Shown here in pieces: positions 50,592 through 61,105 of a stretch of DNA of 64,000 nucleotides (position 1 is the first letter of the stretch; each line of letters opens with the position of its first letter). This DNA comes from Piromyces finnis. Taxonomy: Eukaryota > Neocallimastigomycota > Neocallimastigomycetes > Neocallimastigales > Neocallimastigaceae. Both the position numbers and the translations under genes were made by a program. The notes beneath the pieces are model-generated. The model did no database searches. It was not told where the DNA came from and saw only the letters and a program-made list of their open reading frames with translations. The stretch spans positions 61,837 through 125,836 of the forward strand of contig MCFH01000090.1 of NCBI GenBank assembly GCA_002104945.1, given 5' to 3'.

Positions 50592-51921
50592 TATTTTTAA
50601 AATATCTTATGATAATAAAATGAACTATTTTTTATCCAGAATAAAATATATTAAATATAAATTAATTAACATATGAAATAAGTTTTAATAATTATCTTTT
50701 TAAAGGATGTTTCATTTTTAGCATCCCCTTGTTTTGACTGTAATTTAATATTCAGTAATTATACCTTTTTTTTGGCCTACTAAAAAGTTGAGTCATCTTT
50801 ATGAGGAGAGTAGTAAGGATGATGACTTTATAAACTTTATAAGATATATTCATATTATTCATATATATAAATTATCAGAGTAGTTTAAAATATCTTTTTT
50901 TAAAAAAAATAGTTGACATTTCAATTTAGAATTTTTTATTGAATTGTAATATATTCTATTTTATTTTTACAATTTAAATTAATATATTATTTAATATATA
51001 TTATATAGTATATTAAAAAGAATTTGCTTTGGTTCAAGTAAAAAATTTGTTTTCATATGAAAATTTTAAAATTTTTATTTTTAGTTAATAAATAAAATTT
51101 AAAAGTATAATTCAATTCAATTTTTAAAATTAAATATATTGTTAAGTATATTATAATATATTGGTTAAATAATCTAGATAATAAATTAGTTTAAATTAGC
51201 ATTTCATTTTGAAAATAAAGCAAATTTTCAATCGTGTAAAAATAATTATCTTTATATAAATTATAATTAAATTTTGTATTTTAGCCTATAATAAAATATT
51301 ATTAGCTGATGTATCGTGGATATAAAATTTAATTATAAAAAAAAGTTCCTAATGTATAGCATGATTTGTCGTAAAATTTTATATATAAAGGACGAATATC
51401 TTTTTTTTTTTTTTTACTTTTCTTTTTTTAATTTTGAAAATAATATTATAATTAATTAAAAATAATAATAATAATAATAGTACGAATAATACGATTAAAA
51501 AGTATTATTGTATAAAAATAATAAGAAAGTAATAGGAAAAAGTAAATTAAAGAAAATAAAATATTAAACAAAACTAGAAAAATTAGTATAAACATACGCA
51601 AAAAAAATAAACATAATAAGAAAATTATAAATACGCAAATATACTATTATTATTTATATTTTTGAAATAACAAATAATAATAATTCTTAATATTTTACAT
51701 TATTACAATAACGCACTTTACAAAAAAAAAAGGTAAAAAATATATACATTTTTTTTTTAAGTTTTAATAAAAAGTGCTATTAAAAATAATAATTAATTAA
51801 TATGTATTATTGTATTGTATTTTATTATATAACAATATAAATAGAAACTTTATATATATATATAAACCTACGCATTAACAAAAAAATAATAATTTAAAAA
51901 AAAAAAAAAAAAACAGGAAAA
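48432..51921. other. AT-rich intergenic region
   Basis: About 3.5 kb without a recognisable gene. It holds the RRN7 3' UTR, many poly(T) runs, the tetranucleotide array listed below, and the promoter and A-rich leader of the Sng1-like gene. Confidence 0.6.
50420..50592. repeat. TTAT/TTAG/TTCA tetranucleotide array
   Basis: About 170 bp of 4-bp units, mostly TTAT with interspersed TTAG, CTAT and TTCA variants. Variant strings recur (TATCTATTTATTCATTTATT appears more than once), showing higher-order duplication, and the array ends in pure TTAT. Confidence 0.95.
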
Positions 51922-53421
51922 ATGGGCTTAATTGAAACTATAGAAAATTTTAAAATGAGCAAGAAGTTTAAATATATCTTCTTTGGTATGCTCTGTGTTT
52001 TATTTCCATTAGTTATTACCATTTATGGTATTGTATACTTTGGAGGTTTATGGGATCCATTAGGTAAATTAAAGAATCTCAAGGTTACTATTGTCAATAA
52101 GGATGTTGGTTGTCCACCAGATACAAATCTTTTATGTTTAATACTTTCATCTCAATTACCACCAACTATGCCAATTCAAGCCATTAAAATTGGTGACACT
52201 ATTGTTGAAAGTATTAAGCAAAATGACCAAGCCAAGGATATATTTAATTGGCAATTTGAAGATTTAACCTACGAACAATCAAAACAAACTGTTGAAGATT
52301 ACGATCGTTGGGGTGTAATTTACATTCCAGAAGATTTCACCCAAAATATTCTTTCCCAAATTGATAAATCTGGAATGTCCAATGTCACTGCTATTATCAC
52401 TCCAATTCTTCAAGCCACTGGTATGACCCAAGTTGATTTAATTAAAAAATACGGTCCAAATGCTCTTGCTTCATTAGCTGAATCTACTCAAGCTTCTATT
52501 GATTATATTTACGATACCGCTCGTAGTTACACTTCTGTTACTTTTGTTACTACTGTTTTCGAAACAATTGATAAAACTTTAAAAAAGGGTGTTTCTCTTA
52601 ATTTATATCAAAAAGTTGTTGCCACTGGATTAGCTAAATTCAATAACAAGTTCTACTTAAATGCTTACGATTCCAACTACGTTGATATTCATCCATTGAA
52701 TAACTTTGGTCAAAACTTTGCATCCTTTATGTTATTCCTTATCATCTATATTTCTGCTATTGCTACTAATTTAGTTTACAGAAAATACCGTCCATTCAAC
52801 AATTATATTCAAACCAAAAAAACTAATGGTTCTATCATTACTTCAGCATTTGCAAAAATTGGTATTAACATGATTTATATGTTGGTTGTTTGTGCCTTTA
52901 TGATGTTAGTTATGTTTATGTTTGGAAAAGCTCAACATGAAAAGAATACCTTCTGTATCTATTTAATATTTGTTTTATGGGCTTTTATTAGTTTAACCTT
53001 CTGTCATATCATTTCAAACCTTTTACCACTTTTACCATTCCTTGGTATTTGTGTTATTTTCCTTGTTGTTCAATTAGCTACTTGTGGTGGTATTATTGCT
53101 AACCAATTACAACCAGGTTTCTGGAATGTTGGTAAGGCTTTCCCAATGTATTATGCTACTGCTGAAATGAAATATCTTCTCTTTGGTACTGGTGGTAGAT
53201 TCAATGGAAGAAATATTCTTGCTTTACTTCTTTGGGCTGTTGGATTAGCCGTTGTTGATCTTTTAACTTGTATATTCCAATTAAGAAATATTAGAAAGGC
53301 TGCTCCATCTGAAACAACTGATCTTGAAAAACAAAATACTATTGAAACTCAACAGCAAAATGCAAGAGTTACCCAACAAGATATCGAAGATAATGAAAAC
53401 GATATCACAAATATGAAATAA
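51922..53421 (+). CDS. Sng1/YhgE-Pip-like multi-pass membrane protein (DUF3533-type)
   Basis: An intronless frame of 499 residues. One membrane segment lies at about 18-42, followed by a large non-membrane domain (about 45-260) with the pattern NLKVTIVNKDVG and RWGVIYIPEDFTQNIL. A block of five or six membrane segments follows (about 270-450), then an acidic Gln-rich tail. This layout (one helix, an outside domain with VAIVNxD and a YAIIxIPxxFS-like block, then an ABC-2-type membrane block) is shared by fungal Sng1 (nitrosoguanidine resistance) and bacterial YhgE/Pip proteins. The substrate is unknown; a role in export or stress resistance is inferred from the family only. Lack of introns is compatible with either a transferred or a simple gene. 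The ATG lies in an A-rich leader. Confidence 0.75.
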   Translation: MGLIETIENFKMSKKFKYIFFGMLCVLFPLVITIYGIVYFGGLWDPLGKLKNLKVTIVNKDVGCPPDTNLLCLILSSQLPPTMPIQAIKIGDTIVESIKQNDQAKDIFNWQFEDLTYEQSKQTVEDYDRWGVIYIPEDFTQNILSQIDKSGMSNVTAIITPILQATGMTQVDLIKKYGPNALASLAESTQASIDYIYDTARSYTSVTFVTTVFETIDKTLKKGVSLNLYQKVVATGLAKFNNKFYLNAYDSNYVDIHPLNNFGQNFASFMLFLIIYISAIATNLVYRKYRPFNNYIQTKKTNGSIITSAFAKIGINMIYMLVVCAFMMLVMFMFGKAQHEKNTFCIYLIFVLWAFISLTFCHIISNLLPLLPFLGICVIFLVVQLATCGGIIANQLQPGFWNVGKAFPMYYATAEMKYLLFGTGGRFNGRNILALLLWAVGLAVVDLLTCIFQLRNIRKAAPSETTDLEKQNTIETQQQNARVTQQDIEDNENDITNMK

Positions 53422-56379
53422 ACTAAAAAAAAAATTCATTAAATTTTAAACATCCCTTCAATATCATAAATATATAATTTTACGCCACTATATTAAAATA
53501 ATACTACTATAGAATTAATGAATCAAAGGGAACTAAATAAACTAAATATAAACTAAATACATGCATATATATATATATATATTTAATATATCAAGAAAAA
53601 AGAAATTAAGATTTTTTTTTTTCTGAAAAGTATAATTTATCATGATAAAATATATATATATAAATCTTTAATTTATAGTTATTTATATTGATGATATAAC
53701 AACTCTATATTATTTACATACGCAACTTATCATTATAACTTATTATTGTATTATTACTTAATATCATTTTATTTATATATAAAAAAAAATATTTTTAAAT
53801 TTTTGAGATAAAAAAAAAAAAAAAGAAAAAAATAATAATAAATGATATTAAAAATATATTATATTTTAAACTAATACTATTTCTTTTTATTTTTTTTTTT
53901 TTTTTTTTGACAATTAATAAGCAACGAAATAAAATTAAAATGCATATATTTATATAATTTAATTTAATATTTTATACATATATAAAGTGTAATATTTTTA
54001 TTATCATTATTATTATAATATTTTATTTTATATCCAAGATTTTTTTTTTTTTTTTTTTATTTTGATGCAAAGAACTCAAAATTTTATTTAGTAAAAAATA
54101 GTAGTTCACATTAAACAAGTATAGATTATAAAAATTATTACAATATGTTCAAAATATATAACATAAATATAATAAAAATAAAATTTTTGAAATTCTTGAA
54201 TTCTTGTAATACAAATATAATCAAAATAATAAATAAATAATAAAATTGTTATTCCAATTCATCCCAAATAGGATTAAAATTATATACTTTTTTTTTTGAT
54301 TTTATAATATACATTATAATTTTTTCTATTTCATAAAAGGTATTATAAATTTAAAAAAAAAAAAAAAAACGCAATCCAAAATAATATCATCTTGTCTCCT
54401 AACCATTTTTTGAAATATTTTAGCAAGTTGAATTTTTCAAAAATACATTTACTAAATACATAAATTATATAATACATTTATAATACATTTATAATACATT
54501 ATGTAGATTTCAAAAAAAAAAAAAAGAATAATTATATATACATATAATAATATTAAAAAAAAATATTATTTATTAGTTACTGGTAAAAAGTTATAATTAT
54601 ATATTTTTACTATTCATTATTATGTGTTATTATCTATTTTATGCAGAAAAATGAATTATAAAATATAAATTTTATAGCATTTTTAGTGAAGGCCTACAAA
54701 AACTGTATAGATTCTAACCCTATATATTTATGATAAGGGTTAGAATACATTACAATAAAAAATATTTACTAAAACTTTTATTGTAAATTTTGATAATGCT
54801 ATTTTAATTATAATATTGCTAACTTAAAAAAGAATATGTCTTTTATATATTCTTTAAATATTATAAATAAAAAATTGAAAATGTTTTTAATTTATATATT
54901 TACAATTTAAATTTAATTAAGAGATTAAAAAATAGACATATACAAAGAAACTATAAACTAATCCAAAAATATAAACATTCATTTTAATAAAAAAAAAAAG
55001 TTTACAAATTTTACAAAAGCTATTAAATTTACATATCATATATTACATCATGAATTAAATTAGAAAGTTCATTAAACATCTTGTATAAAGATTAAAAATT
55101 TTATAATTTTTTTACTTTTTATAAATAAAAATAAAAATAATAGTAAAATTTATAGAAAATTGTTAGTAAATAAAAATCAATCAATCTTAATTATAAAGTA
55201 ATTTATGTAATGATTATTTCCTTGGAAGTTTTTATATTTTCATTTTATTTATATCATCAATTTATAATAAAAAGGTTAGTTTCAAAGTATATTTCATACT
55301 ATAAAGTAATGAAACTATTTTATAACAATTATTTTTTTTTATTTTCCCTTTTAATAATATAGTAATATTATATGTAAAATAAAACTATATGTAAGTTTCT
55401 ATTGTATTTTTCTTCTATACAACTAGTTATCTTTGGTAATACAATTTTTTAGTTTTGGATGACATCAAACTAAGATATTGGAGACAAAATTTTATTATCA
55501 CCCCTTTATTAATTATATACAGAAAATTTATATTCTTGAAAAATATATAAATTTTAAATTTTCTTATAAATTTAAATACGAAACACACTTTAAAAAGAAA
55601 TAATAAAAGAATTTATTGCTATAAACTATTATTATTTCAATGAATTTAAAAGAGATTTTTTTTTCTTCTCTATATTATGAAAATAAGACACTATTAGAAA
55701 AAAAAAAAAGTCTATCATTTTAATTTTGATTCAGGTAATATTTCACGTAATAAGAAATTTTCAAATTAAAAAAGTTTAATGAATTAAAAAATATATATAT
55801 ACACACACATATAAAGCATAGCTATATATTTTAAAATACTTATACAGTTTCTTAATTCAAAATGTGTCATTATTTTATTTTATTTTATTTACAAGATGAA
55901 TGATCATTTTTTAAACCTTTGAAAATACCGTTTTATAATCTTTGTTTATTCAAAAATTTAAACGTAGTCTTTTTAGGTTAAGAAAAAAATAGAAAAGTCA
56001 CCTTTTTTTTTTTTTGTTTTATAAATTTAATTGGGTTAAGATTGATGTTTAATAACTAATCAATTATACAATACAATACAATATATATAAAAGGTAGAAA
56101 TGTATATTTATTATTAAAAATATAATAAGTTATTATAGAATGAAAAAATAGATAATAATATATAATTAGGGAATTGATTAAATCTTTCAATTTAAAATAT
56201 TTTTTTTTTCCACATTTTCTTTATTTCTAATTTAAAGCTGACACACACACACCACCATCAAATAAAAATGTTAATTGTGTAAAAAATATTTTTTAATTTT
56301 TTTTTTTGTATTACCTTTAACAATAGCAAAAAAAAATAAATTAAATGTTAATTTTTCCATAAAATTTGATTGCTTGATC

Positions 56380-56410
<31 letters not shown>

Positions 56411-57710
56411 CAGTTGGGCTTTTTTTTTTTAATGAATCAATCAATAATTAAAATAAAAAAAAATTAAAGTTATACTCTAGAGGAAATTGAAAAGCAAACC
56501 ATAATCATTGAATTAAAAATCGTATAATAAAATGTTTATATTAGCCATTTTAACCATTTTAAAAAATAGAGTCTATTTTATTTATAGTCTATTATTTGAT
56601 ATTCTCGTGTATGTATATCGCATAAAGATATTCCAGTTTAAATGTAACGTTTTCAACTTGAACCTTTCTTAAAAGTCCATTCTATTAAAAGATTTTTTTC
56701 AGTCACTACTCAATAATTAAAAAAAAGCTTATTTTATTTGTAACAATGATCCCTATTATAATTAATTCTTAACAATATATTAAATTAAATCGTAATATAT
56801 ATTATTAGTATATTTCATTTAAATTAATATTATTAAATAGACTAATTTTTTTTTTCAATAAAACTTTATTATATTAAAATTTAATAATTATTTTGCTGCT
56901 GAAGAACTTACCCACAATTTATTTTTTTTCATTAAAAAAATAAAAAATCAAGTAAAATAATTATAAAAATGTGTATAATTTTATTTTTTAGCTTTTCCAT
57001 TATAAATTATGTCATTGATGTTTTTTTGCTGATAATTATTTTATATGAAAAAAATAGTTTATTTTTTTATTTTTTTTTTACCTAAGGAAGTGCTGTTTAG
57101 TTTTTTTCCTTTGTGTAGAAATTACATAAACGCTATAGAATCTTAATCATTTTAATACATTTATTAAAGCCATTCATCTTTATTACAATTACAATAGAAA
57201 AAATAATCATATCCGTTTTTTATGTATGGAGATATTATGTAACAATAGTAATAAAAAAAGGAAATATAAACAATTTTTTTTGATATATAATTTAACTAGA
57301 TATAATTGCTATTGAAATAATATATGAATTCATATATTTTTAGTTATTTGGTATATAGTCTTTTTAAATATTTGATTAATTTGATATATAAAATGTCATG
57401 TCATTTATAAAATAAAATAATATATTAATTAATAGATCAATATTACTGCGATATATTGTATCAATATAAAAAATTCATTTTATTATTCAAAACGATTGGC
57501 CAAAGTTTTTTTTTTTTGAATAAATTTATATTAAAAATTTAAAATTTATAGAAATATTAAATTCAATAGAGTTTAATATATGGATGTGTATACTACATTT
57601 TAATAGATACTTAAATTAAAAATTTTAATCCAATAATAAAATAAAAAAATTTTTGTTTAAAAAATTACATATCCAATCATTGATTTTTTAATCAAAGCCA
57701 TTATTTTTCT
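53422..57710. other. AT-rich intergenic region upstream of TEF1
   Basis: About 4.3 kb. No gene or structured RNA recognised. It contains many A and T homopolymers, including about 28 T at 56383-56410, and short repeats such as ATAATACATTT three times at about 54470-54500. The right end carries the TEF1 core promoter. Confidence 0.6.
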
Positions 57711-57720
57711 TATATAAATA
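57711..57720 (+). promoter_or_regulatory. Likely TATA box of the elongation factor gene
   Basis: TATATAAATA about 75-80 bp before the leader-intron donor, followed by a pyrimidine/CATCATCAC stretch that suits a transcription start at about 57744-57752. In DNA this AT-rich a TATA match is weak alone; the position is what supports it. Confidence 0.5.
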
Positions 57721-57793
57721 TCGGTTTAATCTCGAAATTTTTTTCATCATCACAAATTTTTAATTACATTTTATTATTAAAAATATAATCAAG

Positions 57794-58056
57794 GTAAGTT
57801 TCTAGAAAAGGAAACATAATTAACATTTTGTAATTTAAATAAATTAGTTTAGAAATAGAGTATAGTAATTTATGTATTTAGTAAAAGATTTAAAAAAAGT
57901 TAATTAGATTAATTAGAAGATTAAATATCTAAATATAAAATTAGATTTAGAAAGTATTTTTAACAAAATTGAATTAAAAATATATTATGTTAAAATGAAT
58001 GTATTATTTAAAATGTAAAAAATGATTATTAATTATTATTTTTTATAAATTTATAG
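57794..58056 (+). other. Leader intron in the 5' UTR of TEF1
   Basis: AAG|GTAAGT at 57794 and TTATAG at 58056, ending one base before the ATG. The intron is 263 nt. Introns just before the start codon are common in highly expressed EF1-alpha genes and often raise expression. Confidence 0.75.
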
Positions 58057-58057
58057 A

Positions 58058-59413
58058 ATGGGTAAGGAAAAGACTCACGTTAACGTTGTCGTCATTGGTC
58101 ACGTCGATTCTGGTAAGTCCACCACTACCGGTCACTTAATTTACAAGTGCGGTGGTATCGACAAGCGTACCATTGAAAAGTTCGAAAAGGAATCTGCTGA
58201 TCTTGGTAAGGGTTCCTTCAAGTACGCCTGGGTTCTCGATAAACTTAAGGCTGAACGTGAAAGAGGTATTACCATCGATATTGCCCTCTGGAAGTTCGAA
58301 ACTCCAAAGTACTACGTTACCGTTATTGATGCCCCAGGTCACCGTGACTTCATCAAGAACATGATTACTGGTACTTCTCAAGCCGATTGTGCTATCCTTA
58401 TTATTGCTGCCGGTACTGGTGAATTCGAAGCTGGTATCTCCAAGGATGGTCAAACTCGTGAACACGCTCTTCTTGCCTACACTCTTGGTGTCCGTCAAAT
58501 CATTGTTGCTGTTAACAAGATGGATACTGCCAAGTGGTCCGAATCTCGTTTCAAGGAAATCGTTAAGGAAGTTTCCTCCTTCCTTAAGAAGACTGGTTAC
58601 AACCCAAAGACTGTTCCATTCGTTCCAATTTCCGGATGGCACGGTGATAACATGATTGAAGCCACTACCAACATGCCATGGTACAAGGGATGGAACAAGG
58701 AAACTAAGGCCGGTTCCTTCACTGGTAAGACTTTATTAGAAGCTATTGACTCCGTCGAACCACCAGCTCGTCCAGTCGATAAGCCACTCCGTCTTCCACT
58801 CCAAGATGTCTACAAGATCGGTGGTATTGGTACTGTCCCAGTCGGTCGTGTTGAAACTGGTGTCATCAAGCCAGGTATGGTTGTTACTTTCGCTCCAACT
58901 GGTGTCACCACTGAAGTTAAGTCTGTTGAAATGCACCACGAATCCCTTGCTGAAGGTGTTCCAGGTGATAACGTCGGTTTCAACGTTAAGAACGTTTCCG
59001 TTAAGGAAATTCGTCGTGGTAACGTCTGCTCTGACTCCAAGAGAGACCCAGCCAAGGAAGCCGCTTCCTTCACTGCTCAAGTTATTGTCATTAACCACCC
59101 AGGTCAAATCGCCAACGGTTACTCTCCAGTTCTCGATTGTCACACTGCTCACATTGCTTGCAGATTCGCTGAAATCCAACAAAAGATGGACCGTCGTTCC
59201 GGTAAGGTTCTTGAAGAAAACCCAAAGTTCATCAAGTCTGGTGATGCTGCTATGGTTAAGTTAATTCCATCCAAGCCACTCTGTGTCGAAACCTTCGTTG
59301 AATACCCACCACTCGGTCGTTTCGCTGTCCGTGATATGAGACAAACCGTCGCTGTCGGTGTCATCAAGGCCGTCGAAAAGGTTGACAAGTCTGCCGCTGG
59401 TAAGAAGAAGTAA
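58058..59413 (+). CDS. TEF1: Translation elongation factor 1-alpha
   Basis: An uninterrupted frame of 451 residues, near full family length. This GTPase brings aminoacyl-tRNA to the ribosome. GTP-binding motifs are complete: GHVDSGKS at 14-21, DAPGH at about 91-95 and NKMD at about 153-156. The switch region [16 protein letters not shown] and domains 2 and 3 ([56 protein letters not shown]) are intact, with a Lys-rich C-terminus. The sequence looks fungal. Base composition is unlike the neighbours: codons favour C in third position (AAG, ATC, GTC, CGT), giving an island of much higher GC and strong translational codon bias. Antisense and frame-shifted open frames within it are by-products of this bias. 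A poly(A) signal follows at 59437. Confidence 0.99.
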   Translation: MGKEKTHVNVVVIGHVDSGKSTTTGHLIYKCGGIDKRTIEKFEKESADLGKGSFKYAWVLDKLKAERERGITIDIALWKFETPKYYVTVIDAPGHRDFIKNMITGTSQADCAILIIAAGTGEFEAGISKDGQTREHALLAYTLGVRQIIVAVNKMDTAKWSESRFKEIVKEVSSFLKKTGYNPKTVPFVPISGWHGDNMIEATTNMPWYKGWNKETKAGSFTGKTLLEAIDSVEPPARPVDKPLRLPLQDVYKIGGIGTVPVGRVETGVIKPGMVVTFAPTGVTTEVKSVEMHHESLAEGVPGDNVGFNVKNVSVKEIRRGNVCSDSKRDPAKEAASFTAQVIVINHPGQIANGYSPVLDCHTAHIACRFAEIQQKMDRRSGKVLEENPKFIKSGDAAMVKLIPSKPLCVETFVEYPPLGRFAVRDMRQTVAVGVIKAVEKVDKSAAGKKK

Positions 59414-59436
59414 ATTGCTTAAACAATTATTTAGCG

Positions 59437-59442
59437 AATAAA
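59437..59442 (+). promoter_or_regulatory. Candidate polyadenylation signal of TEF1
   Basis: AATAAA 24 bases after the stop, in a GC-containing context (GCGAATAAATGAGCG). Plausible by position. Confidence 0.45.
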
Positions 59443-59843
59443 TGAGCGTAGAACACATTTTTTAAATATTTATTCAAACAATTTCAAATAATTGATCCAT
59501 TTGAATTTATGTTTTTAATTTATGCACATAAAAATATAATGAAATTTTCATATAATTTTAAAAATGTAATTAGAATTGCTATTAAATATAAAATTAAGAA
59601 AAAATAATGGAAAATGAAATGTAAAAAATAAATAAAAAATAATTAAAAATTAAAAAATAAAAGTTTTTAATAATTGATGTGTAATATTTTTAAATTAATA
59701 TAATAATTACAATTATAAATAGTATTTTTCTTTGTGAAAATGGTTATTAAGTTTAAATTTTATGAAACAATTTTAGAATGAAGTCATTAAATTAGATAGA
59801 ACAAATTTTTTTCATTTGATTTATTTCTATATTTGAAAGAATT
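59443..59843. other. Spacer between TEF1 and tRNA-Thr
   Basis: About 400 bp of A/T-rich DNA; nothing recognised. Confidence 0.6.
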
Positions 59844-59915
59844 GCCTGTTTGGCTTAGTGGTAGAGCGTCGCTCTTGTAAAGCGAAGGTCGGTGGTTCAA
59901 TTCCGTCAATAGGCA
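59844..59915 (+). tRNA. tRNA-Thr (anticodon UGU)
   Basis: A 72-nt cloverleaf without intron or encoded CCA. The acceptor stem GCCTGTT pairs with AATAGGC (one G-T), discriminator A. The D arm is GCTT/GAGC, the anticodon stem TCGCT/AGCGA with loop CTTGTAA (anticodon TGT, reading ACA), and the T arm GGTGG/CCGTC with loop TTCAATT. The internal Pol III promoter is visible: A box TGGCTTAGTGG at 59851-59861 and B box GGTTCAATTCC at 59894-59904. The T stem has G-T pairs but all stems close. Confidence 0.95.
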
Positions 59916-59917
59916 AA

Positions 59918-59930
59918 TTTTTATTTTTTT
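59918..59930 (+). terminator. Pol III terminator of the tRNA gene
   Basis: TTTTTATTTTTTT starts two bases after the discriminator base, a normal Pol III stop. Confidence 0.85.
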
Positions 59931-59951
59931 ATTTTTATTAAAAAAGCATTT

Positions 59952-60049
59952 CCCTCTTGGGAACGTGCCTTCATTTATTTAATCTCTCTTGGGAACGTAC
60001 CTTCATTTATTTAATGTCCCTCTTGGGAACGTGCCTTCATTTATTTAAT
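59952..60049 (+). repeat. 32-34 bp tandem repeat, three copies
   Basis: Three copies of a 32-bp word starting CCCTCTTGGGAACGTGCC and ending CATTTATTTAAT, at 59952, 59984 and 60018. The second has two or three changes. The same word is the first quarter of the 124-bp units further right. The array begins 36 bp after the tRNA. Confidence 0.95.
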
Positions 60050-60128
60050 TTTTATTTATTTTTAATTTTTTATTACATGTATTATAATTTTAATTAAATT
60101 AATAATAAAGTTTAAAATATTTGATGCC

Positions 60129-60131
<3 letters not shown>
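60050..60131. other. AT-rich segment ahead of poly(A)
   Basis: Contains AATAAAG at about 60102-60108, some 25 bases before the 32-A tract; it resembles the 3' end of a polyadenylated retro-insert. Confidence 0.35.

Positions 60132-60163
<32 letters not shown>
60132..60163 (+). repeat. Poly(A) tract of 32 bases between two repeat arrays
   Basis: A pure run of 32 A, preceded by TTGATGCCGTT and followed at once by a truncated 124-bp unit. It may be the tail of an earlier retro-insert or a simple homopolymer of the kind common here. Confidence 0.6.
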
Positions 60164-60167
<4 letters not shown>

Positions 60168-60462
60168 TTATTTAATAAATGTAGTTTCTCAAGGGGGTCT
60201 ACTCATGCTCATAAACCCTCTTGGGAACGTGCCTTCATTTATTTAATAAATGTAGTTTCTCAAGGGGGTCTACTCATGCTCATGGTACTGAGAGAGTAGA
60301 AAGAATTAAATCCAAGTATTGCGCAATGGATGCTTGGTGCCCTCTTAGGAATGTGCCTTCATTTATTTAATAAATGTAATTTCTCAAGGGGGTCTACTCA
60401 TGCTCATGGTACTGAGAGAGTAGAAAGAATTAAATCCAAGCATTGCGCAATGGATGCTTGGT
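60164..60462 (+). repeat. 124-bp tandem monomers with conserved hairpins
   Basis: One truncated unit (60164-60212) and two full units (60216-60339, 60340-60462) that differ at about five positions. Each full unit can fold into three hairpins. HP1 is a 12-bp stem (60216-60227 with 60257-60268, two G-U pairs) around an 8-bp stem CATTTATT/AATAAATG (60236-60252). HP2 is TCTACT/AGTAGA (60269-60300) enclosing CTCA/TGAG. HP3 is CCAAGCAT/ATGCTTGG (60436-60443 with 60454-60461 in the second unit). One change between units (T to C in HP3) keeps pairing; one in HP1 breaks a pair. Direction and place, just upstream of the retrotransposon frame, suggest promoter or leader monomers. Confidence 0.85.
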
Positions 60463-61105
60463 TAGTCTTCAAGGGAAAATTATTAGGACTAAGCTCATGG
60501 TACTGAGCGATTAAAAAACATTTTATTCATCAAATTTAAGTATTTGATGAATAAGTGAATGTTTGATTTTTCAGGTAAGTTTGTATAGTATTTAATTAGA
60601 AGAGTAATACATTTTGTTGCTGTATTTTTTCTTTTATTCATGTATTCATGTAGTACTACTCTTCTCTTGTAAGAATCCAATGTAGTCAACTTTAGCATTT
60701 GCATTGTACTTTTATATTCATGTAGCTATTGTTGTATTGTTTCTTGTAAGAGACTGATTCACTCTACATCATGTAAAAATACTATTCACAAGCTTTCTGG
60801 TGTCGACATTCTTGATTCAAATTTTTTACCAATTTAAATATTTAATGAAAAATAAAGTCAAACAAGTTTAGTGTCAAAAAGCGAATCGAATTTACTAACA
60901 ACAAACCAAAACTAGAATTTTTAAAGAAAATTTACAACTAGAATTCAAAAAAAGAAACTTTAAACAAAGCATCGTAACAATTTTTGTACTATCCAGTACT
61001 TTTAAGAAGAGAGAGAGAGACAGATTTTTTTCCATATACGTTATATTTGTAATTTTTATTAGTATTTATTTTATATTCAATATTTTTTAATTAGAATTTA
61101 TTATC
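60463..61105 (+). other. Leader region of the retrotransposon
   Basis: It starts with a degenerate unit that retains GCTCATGGTACTGAG at about 60492-60506. A perfect hairpin, two diverged copies of a segment containing TTCATGTAG and TTTCTTGTAAGA, and a (GA)n run at about 61008-61020 follow. No open frame precedes the main one, so no separate ORF1 is seen here. Confidence 0.6.
60523..60554 (+). repeat. Perfect 13-bp stem-loop
   Basis: TTATTCATCAAAT (60523-60535), a 6-base loop, and its exact complement (60542-60554). It lies directly after the monomer array. Confidence 0.8.

Noticed and set aside
58136-59458. Several long open frames antisense to or shifted within the elongation factor gene
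   Set aside because: They overlap a perfectly conserved TEF1 frame and are a by-product of its strong codon bias.
59952-60462. CRISPR-like array
   Set aside because: Direct repeats are tandem without variable spacers of constant length, in a eukaryotic context and next to a LINE.
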